DNA of 64,000 nt from JASGIT01 sp047601665 (GCA_047601665.1 JASGIT010000001.1:1674001-1738000), one strand, 5' to 3'; counted from the stretch's first letter, positions 25,806 to 34,851 are shown. Notes: generated from the letters alone by a model not told the origin. Made by a program: numbers and translations.

Positions 25806-27044
25806 ATGACTGCCCCCAATCCACCCCCGCCACCGCCTGCCGGCCCTCCGGCCTCGGGCGACCCTGGCGCGGAGGAACCCATCGACGAGTCCCTGCTGGA
25901 CGAACTCTCCACCGCCGAATACGAGGCGCTGCGCTGGTCGGTGCGCATGTCCGACGGCCTCGGCCCCGAGGCGCGCGCCGAATTCGATGCCTGGCTGAAC
26001 GCCGACCCGGCGAACCGGGAAGCCTATGACGACATGGCCGGCGTGTGGGACGCCATCGGCGACATCCCGCCCGCCGGCACCGCGCACATCCGCGCATCGG
26101 TCGCCATCGACACCGCCGCGCGCACCTCCGCCCAGGACGTGGCCCATGCCCCGCCCGCACCGGTAGCAGCGCCAGAACCGGAGCCGGAGCCTGCCCAAGC
26201 GCCGCCCGTTGCCTACAACCCGTCCGCCAGGGTGCACGAGTCCCCCGCGCCCATCGCGCAGCCGCCCATCCACACCACCCGGCGCGGGGCTGCGCAGGCC
26301 CTGGCCGCCGTCGCTGCCATCGGCGTGCTGGGTGGCGCTGGCTGGCTGGGCTGGAACCACTGGCAGCGCCAGCCCGTGTTCAGCCAGCACTACGCCACCC
26401 AGCGCGGCTTCATGCAAAGCGTGGACCTGCCCGACGGCAGCAGCTTACAACTCGACACCGCCACCCAGGCCGACGCCACCCTCTACCGCCAGCGCCGCGA
26501 GGTGCGCGTGCCCGAAGGGCAGGTGTTCTTCCACGTGGCGGCCGACGCGGCCCGGCCGTTCGACGTACTGGCGGGCGCCGTGCGCATCACCGTGGTGGGC
26601 ACCAAGTTCAGCGTGCGCTACACGCCATCACTCGGTAGCCGCGCCGTGCAGGTGGCCGTCAGCGAGGGGCGCGTGCGGGTGGCTTCCAACGGCGCCGCCG
26701 CCGAACTGGCCGAGGCCATCGTCCTCGGCGCCGGCCAGGCCCTCACGGCCGATGCTGACGGCAAGCTGGGCGCCGTCACCGCCGTGGCGGCCGACAGCGT
26801 CGCCCCCTGGCGCAAGCAGCGCCTGAGCTTCGACGGCGTGCCCCTGGCCAACGTGCTGGCCGAGATTGGCCGATATGGCGACGTGGGCCTGCGCGTGCGC
26901 GACCCGGCCGTCGGCAAACTGGCCGTCACCGCCAGCGTGGACCTGCGCAACCTGAACGCCTTCGTGCAAACCCTGCCGAGCGTGCTGCCCGTCCGGCTGG
27001 AGCGCGGCGAACACGGCACGGAGATCGTGGGCAGCCGGCGCTGA
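25806..27044 (+). CDS. FecR-like anti-sigma factor / signal transducer
   Basis: A 412-residue inner-membrane protein. The N-terminal cytoplasmic part (residues 35-90, ending YDDMAGVWDAIGDI) is the DUF4880/anti-sigma domain, a Pro/Ala-rich linker leads to a membrane segment at about 163-183, and the periplasmic FecR domain (VFFHVAADAARPFDVLAG then ITVVGTKFSVRY) ends in an STN-like region. It should pass the receptor's signal to the sigma factor upstream. It is longer than FecR (about 317 residues) because of the linker. It lies 106 bases after the sigma gene, behind its own candidate promoter. Confidence 0.9.
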   Translation: MTAPNPPPPPPAGPPASGDPGAEEPIDESLLDELSTAEYEALRWSVRMSDGLGPEARAEFDAWLNADPANREAYDDMAGVWDAIGDIPPAGTAHIRASVAIDTAARTSAQDVAHAPPAPVAAPEPEPEPAQAPPVAYNPSARVHESPAPIAQPPIHTTRRGAAQALAAVAAIGVLGGAGWLGWNHWQRQPVFSQHYATQRGFMQSVDLPDGSSLQLDTATQADATLYRQRREVRVPEGQVFFHVAADAARPFDVLAGAVRITVVGTKFSVRYTPSLGSRAVQVAVSEGRVRVASNGAAAELAEAIVLGAGQALTADADGKLGAVTAVAADSVAPWRKQRLSFDGVPLANVLAEIGRYGDVGLRVRDPAVGKLAVTASVDLRNLNAFVQTLPSVLPVRLERGEHGTEIVGSRR

Positions 27045-27057
27045 CCCGGCTGGGCGG

Positions 27058-27483
27058 TCAACCCGGCGGCAAATACCCTTGCTGATGCAGGAAATCCCGC
27101 ACCGTCACGATGCGCGTGCCCTTGTGGCGCTGCATGCTGAGCAGATCGCGCTTGTCGCCCGTCAGCAGGAAATCGGCATTGGCCGCTTCGGCCATGGCCA
27201 GGAGGTAATTGTCGAAAGGGTCGGCGCAAGCGGTGACCACCGGCAGCTTGCCCGTCATGCTGGCCACCTCGCGCAGTTGGTTGATGAGCCGCCCTGCCAG
27301 CGCCGGACTCAAGCGTTCACGCACCTTCGCGTAGCGGGTGACGCGCATCAGCTCATCCAGCTGCTCCGCGCTGCTGACCAGCTCGAACCGTCCCTGCCGC
27401 CACAAAAGGACGAGCCGGGCGGGCAACGACGCCTCGGCCAGCAAGGCGCTGATCAGAAGGTTGGTATCGACAACGATCCGCAC
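27058..27483 (-). CDS. PIN-domain toxin
   Basis: A 141-residue PIN nuclease with the acidic active-site set visible: Asp6 (VVDTNLLISALL), Glu44, Asp88 or Asp91 (CADPFDNYLLAMA) and Asp110 (TGDKRDLL). Such toxins cut RNA. It lies 9 bases after its presumed antitoxin and is convergent with the fecR-like gene, ending 13 bases from it. Confidence 0.88.
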   Translation of the reverse strand: MRIVVDTNLLISALLAEASLPARLVLLWRQGRFELVSSAEQLDELMRVTRYAKVRERLSPALAGRLINQLREVASMTGKLPVVTACADPFDNYLLAMAEAANADFLLTGDKRDLLSMQRHKGTRIVTVRDFLHQQGYLPPG

Positions 27484-27492
27484 AGCCCGGGT

Positions 27493-27750
27493 TCAATGCG
27501 CAGCGGGCGTGGCGGCACGGGCGGCAGCGACGGCCTCGGCCAGCAAGGCTTCCAGCTCATCCGCCGGCAGGTCCGCAAACCGCGCGCGCGCATCGGTGAT
27601 GGTCTGGTCAAGCACGTACCACTTGACGGCCTTCTCGATGAAGTTCGAGAGGTCGCCCTTCTTCATGCCGCGCTGCGCCAGCAGGCTTCGCACGGCAATG
27701 TCGGTGTCGGTGGAAACGGAAACCGTCCAGCGGGTCGTGGTGGCAGTCAT
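27493..27750 (-). CDS. Ribbon-helix-helix-type antitoxin
   Basis: An 85-residue protein with a beta-strand then two helices (RWTVSVSTDTDIAVRSLLAQ, then KKGDLSNFIEKAVKWYVLD), the layout of ribbon-helix-helix antitoxins. The start at 27750 has GGAGTGC upstream. It precedes the PIN toxin, the usual antitoxin-first order. A longer frame extends upstream but lacks support. Confidence 0.82.
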   Translation of the reverse strand: MTATTTRWTVSVSTDTDIAVRSLLAQRGMKKGDLSNFIEKAVKWYVLDQTITDARARFADLPADELEALLAEAVAAARAATPAAH

Positions 27751-27927
27751 GGCGCACTCCTGTAAACGTCTATCAGCATAGCATGATAAGCGCTTATGGT
27801 GCCGCCTTGCCGACGGCCCCACCTTGAACAGCGCCCATCCTGAGACTGCGCTGCCCATGCCGGGGCTGGCTTCCGCGCGCCCCATCGAGCCACAGCGCAG
27901 GGCGGTGAAAAGTTTTTTTTCGTATCC

Positions 27928-27959
27928 GACATCAGGGTCGAGCCTTCTGATCCGTCATC
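27928..27959 (+). promoter_or_regulatory. Candidate ECF-dependent promoter of the receptor
   Basis: GACATCAGG (27928) and TGATCCGTCATC (27948) at the same spacing as at 25739, with a T8 tract upstream. It lies 57 bases before the receptor ATG. Confidence 0.65.
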
Positions 27960-28015
27960 TGTAATGAGGCCCACAGTTTTTGTGGGAGGTATTCATTCAC
28001 CCGGAGAAGGATCAC

Positions 28016-30616
28016 ATGCGCGCACACCACCGCCCGTCCAAGCCTGCTGGCAGCCCCGCCGGCGCGTGTTTTTTGTCGCCGGGCCGCCCCAAGACAAAAA
28101 GCACCCCCTCGGGGGGCAGCGGACCTCGCGCAGCGGGGGAGCGTGGGGGCCTTTTGCTCACCCGCGCGCCCCTGGCGCAGGCCGTATCGCTGGTCGTGCT
28201 GCTGATGCTGGGCGCCCAGCAGGCGGCCCAGGCCCAGCCGCAGGGCGGTGGTGCGCCGGTCGCCATCAGCATCGCGGCGCAGCCGCTCTCGCAGGCGCTG
28301 ACCGAACTTGCACGCCAGACCGGCACCACGCTGGTGGCCGCGCCCGCGCTGCTGGCGGGCAAGCAGGCGCCGGCCGTCTCGGGCACCCTGGCGCCGCAGC
28401 AGGCGCTGGAGCGGCTGCTGGCGGGCAGCGGGCTGGCCGGCAGCCTGCGCGAAGGGGTCATCACGGTGCATCGGGCGGCGCAGGAAGGCAGCACGGGCAC
28501 GCTGGCGGAAGTCGTGGTGAAGGGCCAAGCGGAAACCACGAACTTGACTGAAGGCACCGGCAGCTACACCACGCGCAGCACCAACGCCGCCACGGGCTTG
28601 AACCTGTCGCTGCGCGAGACGCCGCAGTCGATGACGGTTATCACGCGCCAGCGCATGGACGATCAGGGGTTGAACGAGTTGGGGCAGGTGCTTGCGCAAA
28701 CGCCTGGCCTGTCGGTTCAGCAAATGGGCGGTGGCGCGCTCACCTCTGCCGCCTATGTCTATTCCCGCGGCTACCGGATCAATAGCATGCAGGTCGACGG
28801 CGCCACTGTTTCGCCCTACACGTTCAGCATCGACGGCACAGGCTACACCGACATGACCGGGCTGGACACAGCCGTCTATGACTCCGTCGCCATCCTGCGC
28901 GGACCTTCCGGCTTGATGACCGGTGCGGGCGATCCCAGCGGCACCATCAGCGTGACGCGTAAGCGCCCGACCGACAGCTTCCAGGCGTCGGTGAGCGGCA
29001 GCATCGGGCGTTGGGATCGGTATCGTGGCGTGGCCGACTTGGGTGGCCCATTAAACGCGGCGGGCACGCTGCGCGGGCGTTTGGTGGCGGCCTACGAGGA
29101 CGGGAAGTCGTGGATCGATCGCGTTCAACAGGACAAGACACTCGCCTACGGTGTACTAGAGGCCGATTTGAGCAGAGACACCCTATTGAGAGTGTCCCTG
29201 GAGCACAGCCGCAAGACAGGCAAAGGGGCGAGCACATACGTCGGCTTCCCGATAGTGTTTGAGGACACGAAAACGCCCACACCATTTGGTCGCAGCGATA
29301 GCAGGCAGGCGGACTGGACTCGAACCAACAGAGAGAGCACCAATCTATCGCTAGCTCTGGAGCACCGGTTCAATGACGACTGGCAGTTCCAAGCGAACTA
29401 CGGCTACACAGCTCAGGAATATGCGATCAAGGGCATCAGTTTCTTAGGTGCGAATTCGAACGGCACATTCGCCGGGTACTACGCCACGAATCTATTAGAT
29501 GATGGCTTTGAACCTACCAAAACCCATGCGCATGACTTCAATGCACGCCTGAATGGGCGTTTCACTCTCGGCGGTCGGAAGCACGATTTGGTTGTCGGGT
29601 TTAACGGATACACGGGCAAGAGCGACAGCTACAACTCCGTCGCCATGGACTACTCCTATACCAGCATTCCCGGCAGCGGTTGGGTCAACTGGGATGGGAG
29701 CTACCCAGAAAATATCAACTGGGCCGCCTATGCGGAAGGCCAGCATGTCAAAACCGAGCAGTACGGTTTCTTCGGCGCTACCCGGCTACGCCCCACAGAT
29801 CAGCTCTCCGTCATCCTCGGTGGGCGGGTGAGCACGTGGAAAACCCGCACCGTCAATACCCTTACGGGAGCCACCACGGACAACCGCAAAGAAAACTCCG
29901 TCTTCACACCTTACGCCGCCGTTGTTTACGACCTGAGTAAGTCCCTTTCCGCCTACGCGAGTTACACCGAGATCTTCAATCCACAGAACTACAAGGATGT
30001 GGGCGGCAGTATGCTGAACCCGGAGAAGGGTAAGAACATCGAACTGGGCTTGAAAGGCGAATGGTTCGACGGCCGCCTGAACGCCAGTGCGGCCGTGTTC
30101 GAGACGCGCAAGGACAACCTGGCTGTGCGCGATGGCGACAGACTGACACCCGATGGCTCACCAGCCTACGTGGCAGAGAGCGGTACCAAGGGTCGAGGCT
30201 GGGAACTGGAAGTGTCGGGCGAACTGGCACGCGGCTGGCAGATGCAGGGCGGCTACACACGCATCGTCACCAAGAATGCCAGTGGCACCACCTTGAATAC
30301 ATCAACTGTCCCAAAGCACATCTTCAAGTTGTTCACTACCTGGACCCCTGCCAGCTTGAGTCAGTTGACCATCGGAGGCGGAGCCTATTGGCAAAGCAAG
30401 ATGTTCACCTCGAACGCCAATCCGGTTTTACAGAGCCTCTACACGCAGAAGAGCTATGCCGTCTTCAGCCTGATGGCGCAGTACCGCTTCAACAAACACC
30501 TGCATCTGGCGGTGCAGTTGAACAACGTATTCGACAAGACCTATCGCACTTACACGACAGCGCACGAATACGGCGCACCGCGAAACCTCCAGGCAACGCT
30601 GACGTACAAGTTCTGA
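28016..30616 (+). CDS. TonB-dependent siderophore receptor with STN signalling domain
   Basis: An 866-residue outer-membrane receptor. After an unusually long, basic and Gly/Pro-rich n-region (about 54 residues) comes the hydrophobic signal core (about 55-72), a secretin/TonB N-terminal domain (about 84-130: ISIAAQPLSQALTELARQTG), a plug (RETPQSMTVITRQRMDDQGL) and the beta-barrel ending in Phe. STN domains signal to FecR-type proteins, which fits the neighbours. It resembles ferric-siderophore receptors of the FpvA/FoxA kind; the ligand is unknown. GAGAAGGATCAC precedes the ATG. The second half has lower GC and different codon use. Confidence 0.92.
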   Translation: MRAHHRPSKPAGSPAGACFLSPGRPKTKSTPSGGSGPRAAGERGGLLLTRAPLAQAVSLVVLLMLGAQQAAQAQPQGGGAPVAISIAAQPLSQALTELARQTGTTLVAAPALLAGKQAPAVSGTLAPQQALERLLAGSGLAGSLREGVITVHRAAQEGSTGTLAEVVVKGQAETTNLTEGTGSYTTRSTNAATGLNLSLRETPQSMTVITRQRMDDQGLNELGQVLAQTPGLSVQQMGGGALTSAAYVYSRGYRINSMQVDGATVSPYTFSIDGTGYTDMTGLDTAVYDSVAILRGPSGLMTGAGDPSGTISVTRKRPTDSFQASVSGSIGRWDRYRGVADLGGPLNAAGTLRGRLVAAYEDGKSWIDRVQQDKTLAYGVLEADLSRDTLLRVSLEHSRKTGKGASTYVGFPIVFEDTKTPTPFGRSDSRQADWTRTNRESTNLSLALEHRFNDDWQFQANYGYTAQEYAIKGISFLGANSNGTFAGYYATNLLDDGFEPTKTHAHDFNARLNGRFTLGGRKHDLVVGFNGYTGKSDSYNSVAMDYSYTSIPGSGWVNWDGSYPENINWAAYAEGQHVKTEQYGFFGATRLRPTDQLSVILGGRVSTWKTRTVNTLTGATTDNRKENSVFTPYAAVVYDLSKSLSAYASYTEIFNPQNYKDVGGSMLNPEKGKNIELGLKGEWFDGRLNASAAVFETRKDNLAVRDGDRLTPDGSPAYVAESGTKGRGWELEVSGELARGWQMQGGYTRIVTKNASGTTLNTSTVPKHIFKLFTTWTPASLSQLTIGGGAYWQSKMFTSNANPVLQSLYTQKSYAVFSLMAQYRFNKHLHLAVQLNNVFDKTYRTYTTAHEYGAPRNLQATLTYKF
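28075..28160 (+). repeat. Interspersed-repeat-like sequence in the receptor n-region
   Basis: CACCCCCTCGGGGGGCAGCG and AGCGTGGGGGCC are typical of Comamonadaceae intergenic palindromic repeats (general knowledge). Here they are read in frame within the signal-peptide n-region. Confidence 0.5.
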
Positions 30617-30714
30617 GCGTTTCCTATCGATGATTCACAGCCAAAACCGCCGCCAGCACCCGCCAGTAAAGCGCGGAAAGCTATCAATTTCGACAACAAG
30701 AAGATTCTTGATCG

Positions 30715-30978
30715 ATGCTCACTCTTGCCGCCCTGGCGCTGAACGTTCTCGGCTGTGCCTGTCTCTACCTGGCCAGCCCGCACCAGAAATGGCTTGAGCG
30801 CGCGCCGTCCAAGCGGCCGCTGCTTGCGGCTGGGTGGATGTTGCTGGTCGCCGGCCTCGCGCTGTGGGTTGCTGCGCTGCGTCCTTTATCAGGACTGTTC
30901 GTGGCGCTGCACGTAGCGATGGTCTGTCTGTTCGCTTTTCCCTACGCCACCGCGCTGCACAGTGGAGGGAGGCGCTGA
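30715..30978 (+). CDS. DUF3325-like small membrane protein
   Basis: An 87-residue protein with three predicted membrane segments (about 3-19, 33-53 and 58-80) and the SPHQKWLERAP loop typical of DUF3325, a family found beside TonB receptors and PepSY proteins in iron-uptake loci. Its exact role is unknown. No strong ribosome-binding site is visible; the stop is 1 base before the next start region. Confidence 0.72.
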   Translation: MLTLAALALNVLGCACLYLASPHQKWLERAPSKRPLLAAGWMLLVAGLALWVAALRPLSGLFVALHVAMVCLFAFPYATALHSGGRR

Positions 30979-30979
30979 C

Positions 30980-31276
30980 ATGGGCGCAAAAATCCGCCCC
31001 GATTGGCTGGCCAAGACCAGTGCCGGCGCCGTCCTGGGTTTTTGCCTCGGGCTGTCGCTGGCTGGCCTGCTCGTCTATCTGGTGGCAGGCAATCCCGCAG
31101 CCAATCCGGGCGGCCACTATGGCTTGCTGCGGTATGTGGTGGCGCTCATCTGGATCATGGTGTTCGGCCTCTGCTTTCTGTTCCGCAGCGGCTGGGCCGC
31201 ATGGGGATGGTTGGGCGTTGCGAACCTGATGGCCTTCGCGGCGCTGTTCGTTTTTCGCTTCTGGCTGTTCGCGTGA
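30980..31276 (+). CDS. Small iron-uptake-locus membrane protein
   Basis: A 98-residue protein with three hydrophobic segments (about 14-38, 48-66 and 72-95). It resembles the second small membrane protein commonly placed between a TonB-dependent receptor and a PepSY protein. The start at 30980 follows GGAGGCGC. Exact function unknown. Confidence 0.75.
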   Translation: MGAKIRPDWLAKTSAGAVLGFCLGLSLAGLLVYLVAGNPAANPGGHYGLLRYVVALIWIMVFGLCFLFRSGWAAWGWLGVANLMAFAALFVFRFWLFA

Positions 31277-31283
31277 GGGCCGC

Positions 31284-32942
31284 ATGATCCGAACCGACGT
31301 CATCAAGATCTACAAGACCGTCCACACATGGACGGGCATCACCTGCGGTTTCGCGCTGTTCATTGCTTTCTATGCCGGGGCGCTGACCATGTTCAAGGAG
31401 CCGATCGCACGCTGGGCCTCGCCGCCCGCCGTGGGCGTGGCGGCGGTTCCCTTGACCGATGCGGGCAAACTCATAGCACTGGTGGCCGACGCGCACCCCG
31501 AGGCACGCGAGGAAGGCATCACGCTCCACCTGCGGAGTCGCGAAAACGAACCTGCGCGTGTGACGTGGGAGCAGGAACTGCCACACGATGAGGGTGAGCC
31601 CGACCATGAGCATGTACACGTGCACTGGTGGGCGACGCTCAAATCGGACGGGACATTGCTGGCGAAGGAAGAAGAGCCCTCCGAACTCGCTCAGTTCATT
31701 GATGACATTCACCAGCGGGTCGGAATTCCGGGCGAGTTCGGATCGAACTTCATGGGTATCGTCTCGCTGCTCTACGGTGTGGCGCTGATCTCCGGGGTGA
31801 TCGTGCTGCTCCCGTCGCTGGTCAAGGACTTCTTCGCGCTGCGCCTGGGCAAGAACCTCAAGCGCATGTGGCTGGACGCGCACAACGTCGTTGGTATCAC
31901 GAGCCTGCCGTTTCATATCGTCATGGCGGTCACAGCCACAGTTTTGGGGCTGGGCACGATGCTCTGGTCGGCGCAGGACAGTGTGATTTACGGCGGCGAG
32001 CAGTGGAGCATGACGCAGCGGTTTTTCGCTCCAATGAGGCCGCCAAAACCTACGGGCGTGGCGGCGCCCATGCTGCCTCCCGCGCAACTGCTGGAGCGCT
32101 TACGTGCTCAGGCGCCGGCCTACGACCCCGTTGCGATGACCTTTCACAACGTCGGTGACAAGGCTGCTGTCGTGCAGTTTGCAGTAGCTGACCCGGCCTA
32201 TGTCGGGGTCGCTCGTTTCGCAACCGTCATCGCCAGCGCCGTGACTGGCGACGTGATCAGTGATTTCAGTCCGTCACGGCAAGAGCCGTGGACGCGCGCC
32301 TCCCTGACCGTGCTTGGCCTCCATTTCGGTGAGTATGGCGGTGCGACAATCAAGTGGGCCTATTTCTTCCTCGGGCTGGCAGGCGCGTGGCTGTTCTACG
32401 GCGGCAATCTGCTGTGGGTGGAAACCCGGCGCAAGGCCCAGCGCAAGAACAGTGACGAGGTGCCCACCCAGCGCCGCGACACCTACTGGCTGGCCGCCGG
32501 CACCGTGGGCGTGTGCCTGGGCTGCATGGCCGGCCTCTCTGCCACCATCGTGGCCGCCAAGTGGCTGCACGGCCGCGTGGCCGACCTGAACCACTGGCAT
32601 GAAGTCATCTACTTCGCGGTGTTCTTCGCCTCCATCGCCTGGGCCTTCGCACGCGGCGCCGCGCGTTCGTCGGTGGAATTGCTGTGGCTGTGCGCCGCCG
32701 CGACGCTGGCAATTCCGCTGACCACGCTGGCCGCGCTGCTGTTCCCGGCACTGGGCCTGTGGGCGCACGGCAGCGCCGCCACCATCGGCGTGGACGTGGT
32801 GGCCTTCGTCGGCGCGCTTTGCTTTGGCTGGATGGCCGTTGCCACCGCGCGGCGCGTCAGGCGCGGCCCGGTGGACAGCGTGTGGTCGGCCCGCAAGGCG
32901 CCCGCTGCCCCGGCAGCGCCGGCCACCGCGCAGGAGGCTTGA
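31284..32942 (+). CDS. PepSY-type membrane protein (probable ferric-siderophore reductase)
   Basis: A 552-residue inner-membrane protein. It has a first helix (TWTGITCGFALFIAFYAGAL), a periplasmic PepSY region with HEHVHVHWW, and further helices at about 160-185, 205-230, 350-375 and 400-520. Conserved histidines on the helices (for example HTWTG, HNVVG) suit haem or iron binding. PepSY-TM proteins in siderophore loci are thought to reduce imported ferric iron; that is inferred from context. The last third has higher GC than the first two thirds. Confidence 0.85.
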   Translation: MIRTDVIKIYKTVHTWTGITCGFALFIAFYAGALTMFKEPIARWASPPAVGVAAVPLTDAGKLIALVADAHPEAREEGITLHLRSRENEPARVTWEQELPHDEGEPDHEHVHVHWWATLKSDGTLLAKEEEPSELAQFIDDIHQRVGIPGEFGSNFMGIVSLLYGVALISGVIVLLPSLVKDFFALRLGKNLKRMWLDAHNVVGITSLPFHIVMAVTATVLGLGTMLWSAQDSVIYGGEQWSMTQRFFAPMRPPKPTGVAAPMLPPAQLLERLRAQAPAYDPVAMTFHNVGDKAAVVQFAVADPAYVGVARFATVIASAVTGDVISDFSPSRQEPWTRASLTVLGLHFGEYGGATIKWAYFFLGLAGAWLFYGGNLLWVETRRKAQRKNSDEVPTQRRDTYWLAAGTVGVCLGCMAGLSATIVAAKWLHGRVADLNHWHEVIYFAVFFASIAWAFARGAARSSVELLWLCAAATLAIPLTTLAALLFPALGLWAHGSAATIGVDVVAFVGALCFGWMAVATARRVRRGPVDSVWSARKAPAAPAAPATAQEA

Positions 32943-32946
32943 ACCC

Positions 32947-33012
32947 ATGCAGGCCGCGAACTGCCGCCTGCACTGGTGGCTGGCGCTGGCCACCGCGAGG
33001 TTCGGACGATGA
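32947..33012 (+). CDS. Possible 21-residue leader peptide
   Basis: ATG at 32947, beginning MQAANCRLHWWLALATARFG, with a TGA overlapping the fur-like ATG. It could couple translation of the Fur-family gene to ribosomes coming from the PepSY gene. It may also be non-coding. Confidence 0.3.
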   Translation: MQAANCRLHWWLALATARFGR

Positions 33013-33509
33013 GCGAGGCTAACGTGATCACGCGCCTGCGCAACGCCCGGCTGCGCCTGAGCATTGCCCGCATCGGCGTGATGCAGGTGCTGCAAGGGGC
33101 CGAGCCCGAGCCGCTGGGTGCCGAGGATGTGTACCGCCGCATGAGCGAACGCGGCACGCGCACCAGCCTGGGCACCGTATACCGGGCTACGAAGGAACTG
33201 GAAGCGCATGGCCTGCTGCTGCGCGAATGGGGCCGCCACCGCAAGGCGGTGTACCGCGTCAAGCCCTCGGGCTTCGACGCGCACCGGCTGCGCCTGGTGT
33301 GCCAGGACTGCGGGCACAGCGTGGCGTTCTCGGACGGGGCGCTGCTGACCGCCTTGGAGCAGGTAGCGCACGCGCAGGGACTCGCGCTGGCAGGCAAGGC
33401 CGTGGCGATCCCCTGCGAATGCCGGGGCTGCGATGCGCAGGCGCCTGAGCTGCGCCCCTGTCCTCTGGCGAAGTCGAGGGGCCAGCCAGCGGCGGCCAAC
33501 AGCGGATGA
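33009..33509 (+). CDS. Fur-family metal-dependent regulator
   Basis: A 166-residue Fur-like protein. Winged helix: VYRRMSERGTRTSLGTVYRA (residues 41-60). Dimerisation domain: FDAHRLRLVCQDCGHSVAF with Cys98-x2-Cys101, and Cys136, Cys138, Cys141, a structural zinc site. The His-rich regulatory motif of classic Fur is poorly kept (only His92 is clear), so the sensed metal is uncertain. Context suggests control of the iron cargo. The start follows GAGG. Confidence 0.88.
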   Translation: MSEANVITRLRNARLRLSIARIGVMQVLQGAEPEPLGAEDVYRRMSERGTRTSLGTVYRATKELEAHGLLLREWGRHRKAVYRVKPSGFDAHRLRLVCQDCGHSVAFSDGALLTALEQVAHAQGLALAGKAVAIPCECRGCDAQAPELRPCPLAKSRGQPAAANSG

Positions 33510-33528
33510 CATTACAAGTGGAGGCGAC

Positions 33529-34422
33529 ATGGAATTGAGACACCTACGTTATTTCATGGCTGTGGCCGAAGAACTCCATTTCGCGCGCGCGGCGAGAAAG
33601 CTGCACATCGAGCAGTCGCCGCTGTCGCGCACCATCAAGGAGCTGGAGGAAGAACTGGGCGCGCAGCTTTTCGTGCGCACCAGCCGCAGCACGCGGCTGA
33701 CGCTGGCGGGCAAGCTGCTGATGGAGAACGTGCCCCGCGTGATGCTGGCCCTGGAGCAGGCGCGCGAGAGCGTGAAGGCCGGCGCCAACGGTTTTCACGG
33801 GCAGTTGCGCGTGGCCCTGTCCGATGGCGTGACGCCCTCGCGCCTTCCGGCACTCTTGGCGCGCTGCCGCGAGCAGGACCCCGAGGTCGAGGTGCGCCTG
33901 TTCGAGGTGCCGCTGGCCCAGCAGATCGCCGGCCTGCGCGACGACCTGTACGACGCGGGGTTCTCGATGGCCGAGGAAGCGGGCGACGGCATCATCGTGG
34001 AGCCGGCCTGGGAGGACGAGCTGATGGTGGCCGTGCCCGCGCGCCACCCGCTGCTGGCCTACAAGGAGGTGCCGCTGGACGAGGTGCTGCGCCACCCGCT
34101 GGTGCTGGGCGACCCGGCCATCTGCGAGGGCCATGCGCGCCAGATCGACCGCATCCTGCGCCGGCAGGAGCGCGAGCCCCTGATCGTGCAACACGTCGCC
34201 ACCTTCGACGTGATGATGACCTTCGTGTCGGCCGGCCTTGCCCTGGGGCTGGCCGGAGCGGCGCACATCGCCGCCAGCCACGAGCCCAATGTGATCGGCC
34301 GGCCGCTGGCGGGCAAGCCGCCCATGCTGACCACCTACCTGCTGCGCCGCGACGCCGACCCGTCGCAGGCGCTGGCCCGCTTCGTGGAGCGGGTGGAAGC
34401 CCTGGGGCCAGGGGGCATCTAG
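33529..34422 (+). CDS. LysR-family regulator (TraR-like)
   Basis: A 297-residue LysR protein: N-terminal winged helix (MELRHLRYFMAVAEELHFAR, residues 1-20) and a two-lobed effector domain. In Tn4371-type ICEs a LysR regulator called TraR lies just before traG, as here, so it may control transfer genes. It could equally belong to the cargo. GGAGGCGAC supports the start. Confidence 0.88.
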   Translation: MELRHLRYFMAVAEELHFARAARKLHIEQSPLSRTIKELEEELGAQLFVRTSRSTRLTLAGKLLMENVPRVMLALEQARESVKAGANGFHGQLRVALSDGVTPSRLPALLARCREQDPEVEVRLFEVPLAQQIAGLRDDLYDAGFSMAEEAGDGIIVEPAWEDELMVAVPARHPLLAYKEVPLDEVLRHPLVLGDPAICEGHARQIDRILRRQEREPLIVQHVATFDVMMTFVSAGLALGLAGAAHIAASHEPNVIGRPLAGKPPMLTTYLLRRDADPSQALARFVERVEALGPGGI

Positions 34423-34457
34423 CCGACGGCCCATGCCTTAGCTTGGAGGACACCACC

Positions 34458-34733
34458 ATGAAGATGCCGATCACCGCCGCGCTGTCGCTGGCGGCACTGT
34501 TGGCCGCCTGCGGCCCGTCGCCCGCACCAGCACCCAAAGCCGCTGACGTACCGAGCGTGGAGGAACTGGCCGCCGACCCGGTGCGCCTGAAGGAGCTGCG
34601 CCGCCGCTGCATCACCGAGCGCCCCACGATGGGCGACCTGCTGTGCAACCGCGTGGCCGAGGCCGTGAACAAGCGCTTCTTCGGCGACGGCAAGGTGCCT
34701 TACACGCCGCCCAAGGAAGCGCCGAAGTTCTGA
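34458..34733 (+). CDS. EexN-like entry-exclusion lipoprotein
   Basis: A 91-residue lipoprotein with signal peptide and lipobox LLAAC (Cys18), then a Pro/Ala linker and a small domain with two cysteines (RRRCITERPTMGDLLCNRV). EexN-family proteins block redundant conjugation into cells that already carry the element. GGAGGA precedes the start. Its place between traR and traG fits that role. Confidence 0.82.
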   Translation: MKMPITAALSLAALLAACGPSPAPAPKAADVPSVEELAADPVRLKELRRRCITERPTMGDLLCNRVAEAVNKRFFGDGKVPYTPPKEAPKF

Positions 34734-34851
34734 TGGCCTGCGGCTGTGCGCCGGCCGCCACGCGGTTGCACTTGGTTGCCTGATGCGCTACTGCACGTTC
34801 GCGGTGGCGGTGCTTCGCCCGTGTTCTTTCCTGCCTGAAACCTTGCTTTTT

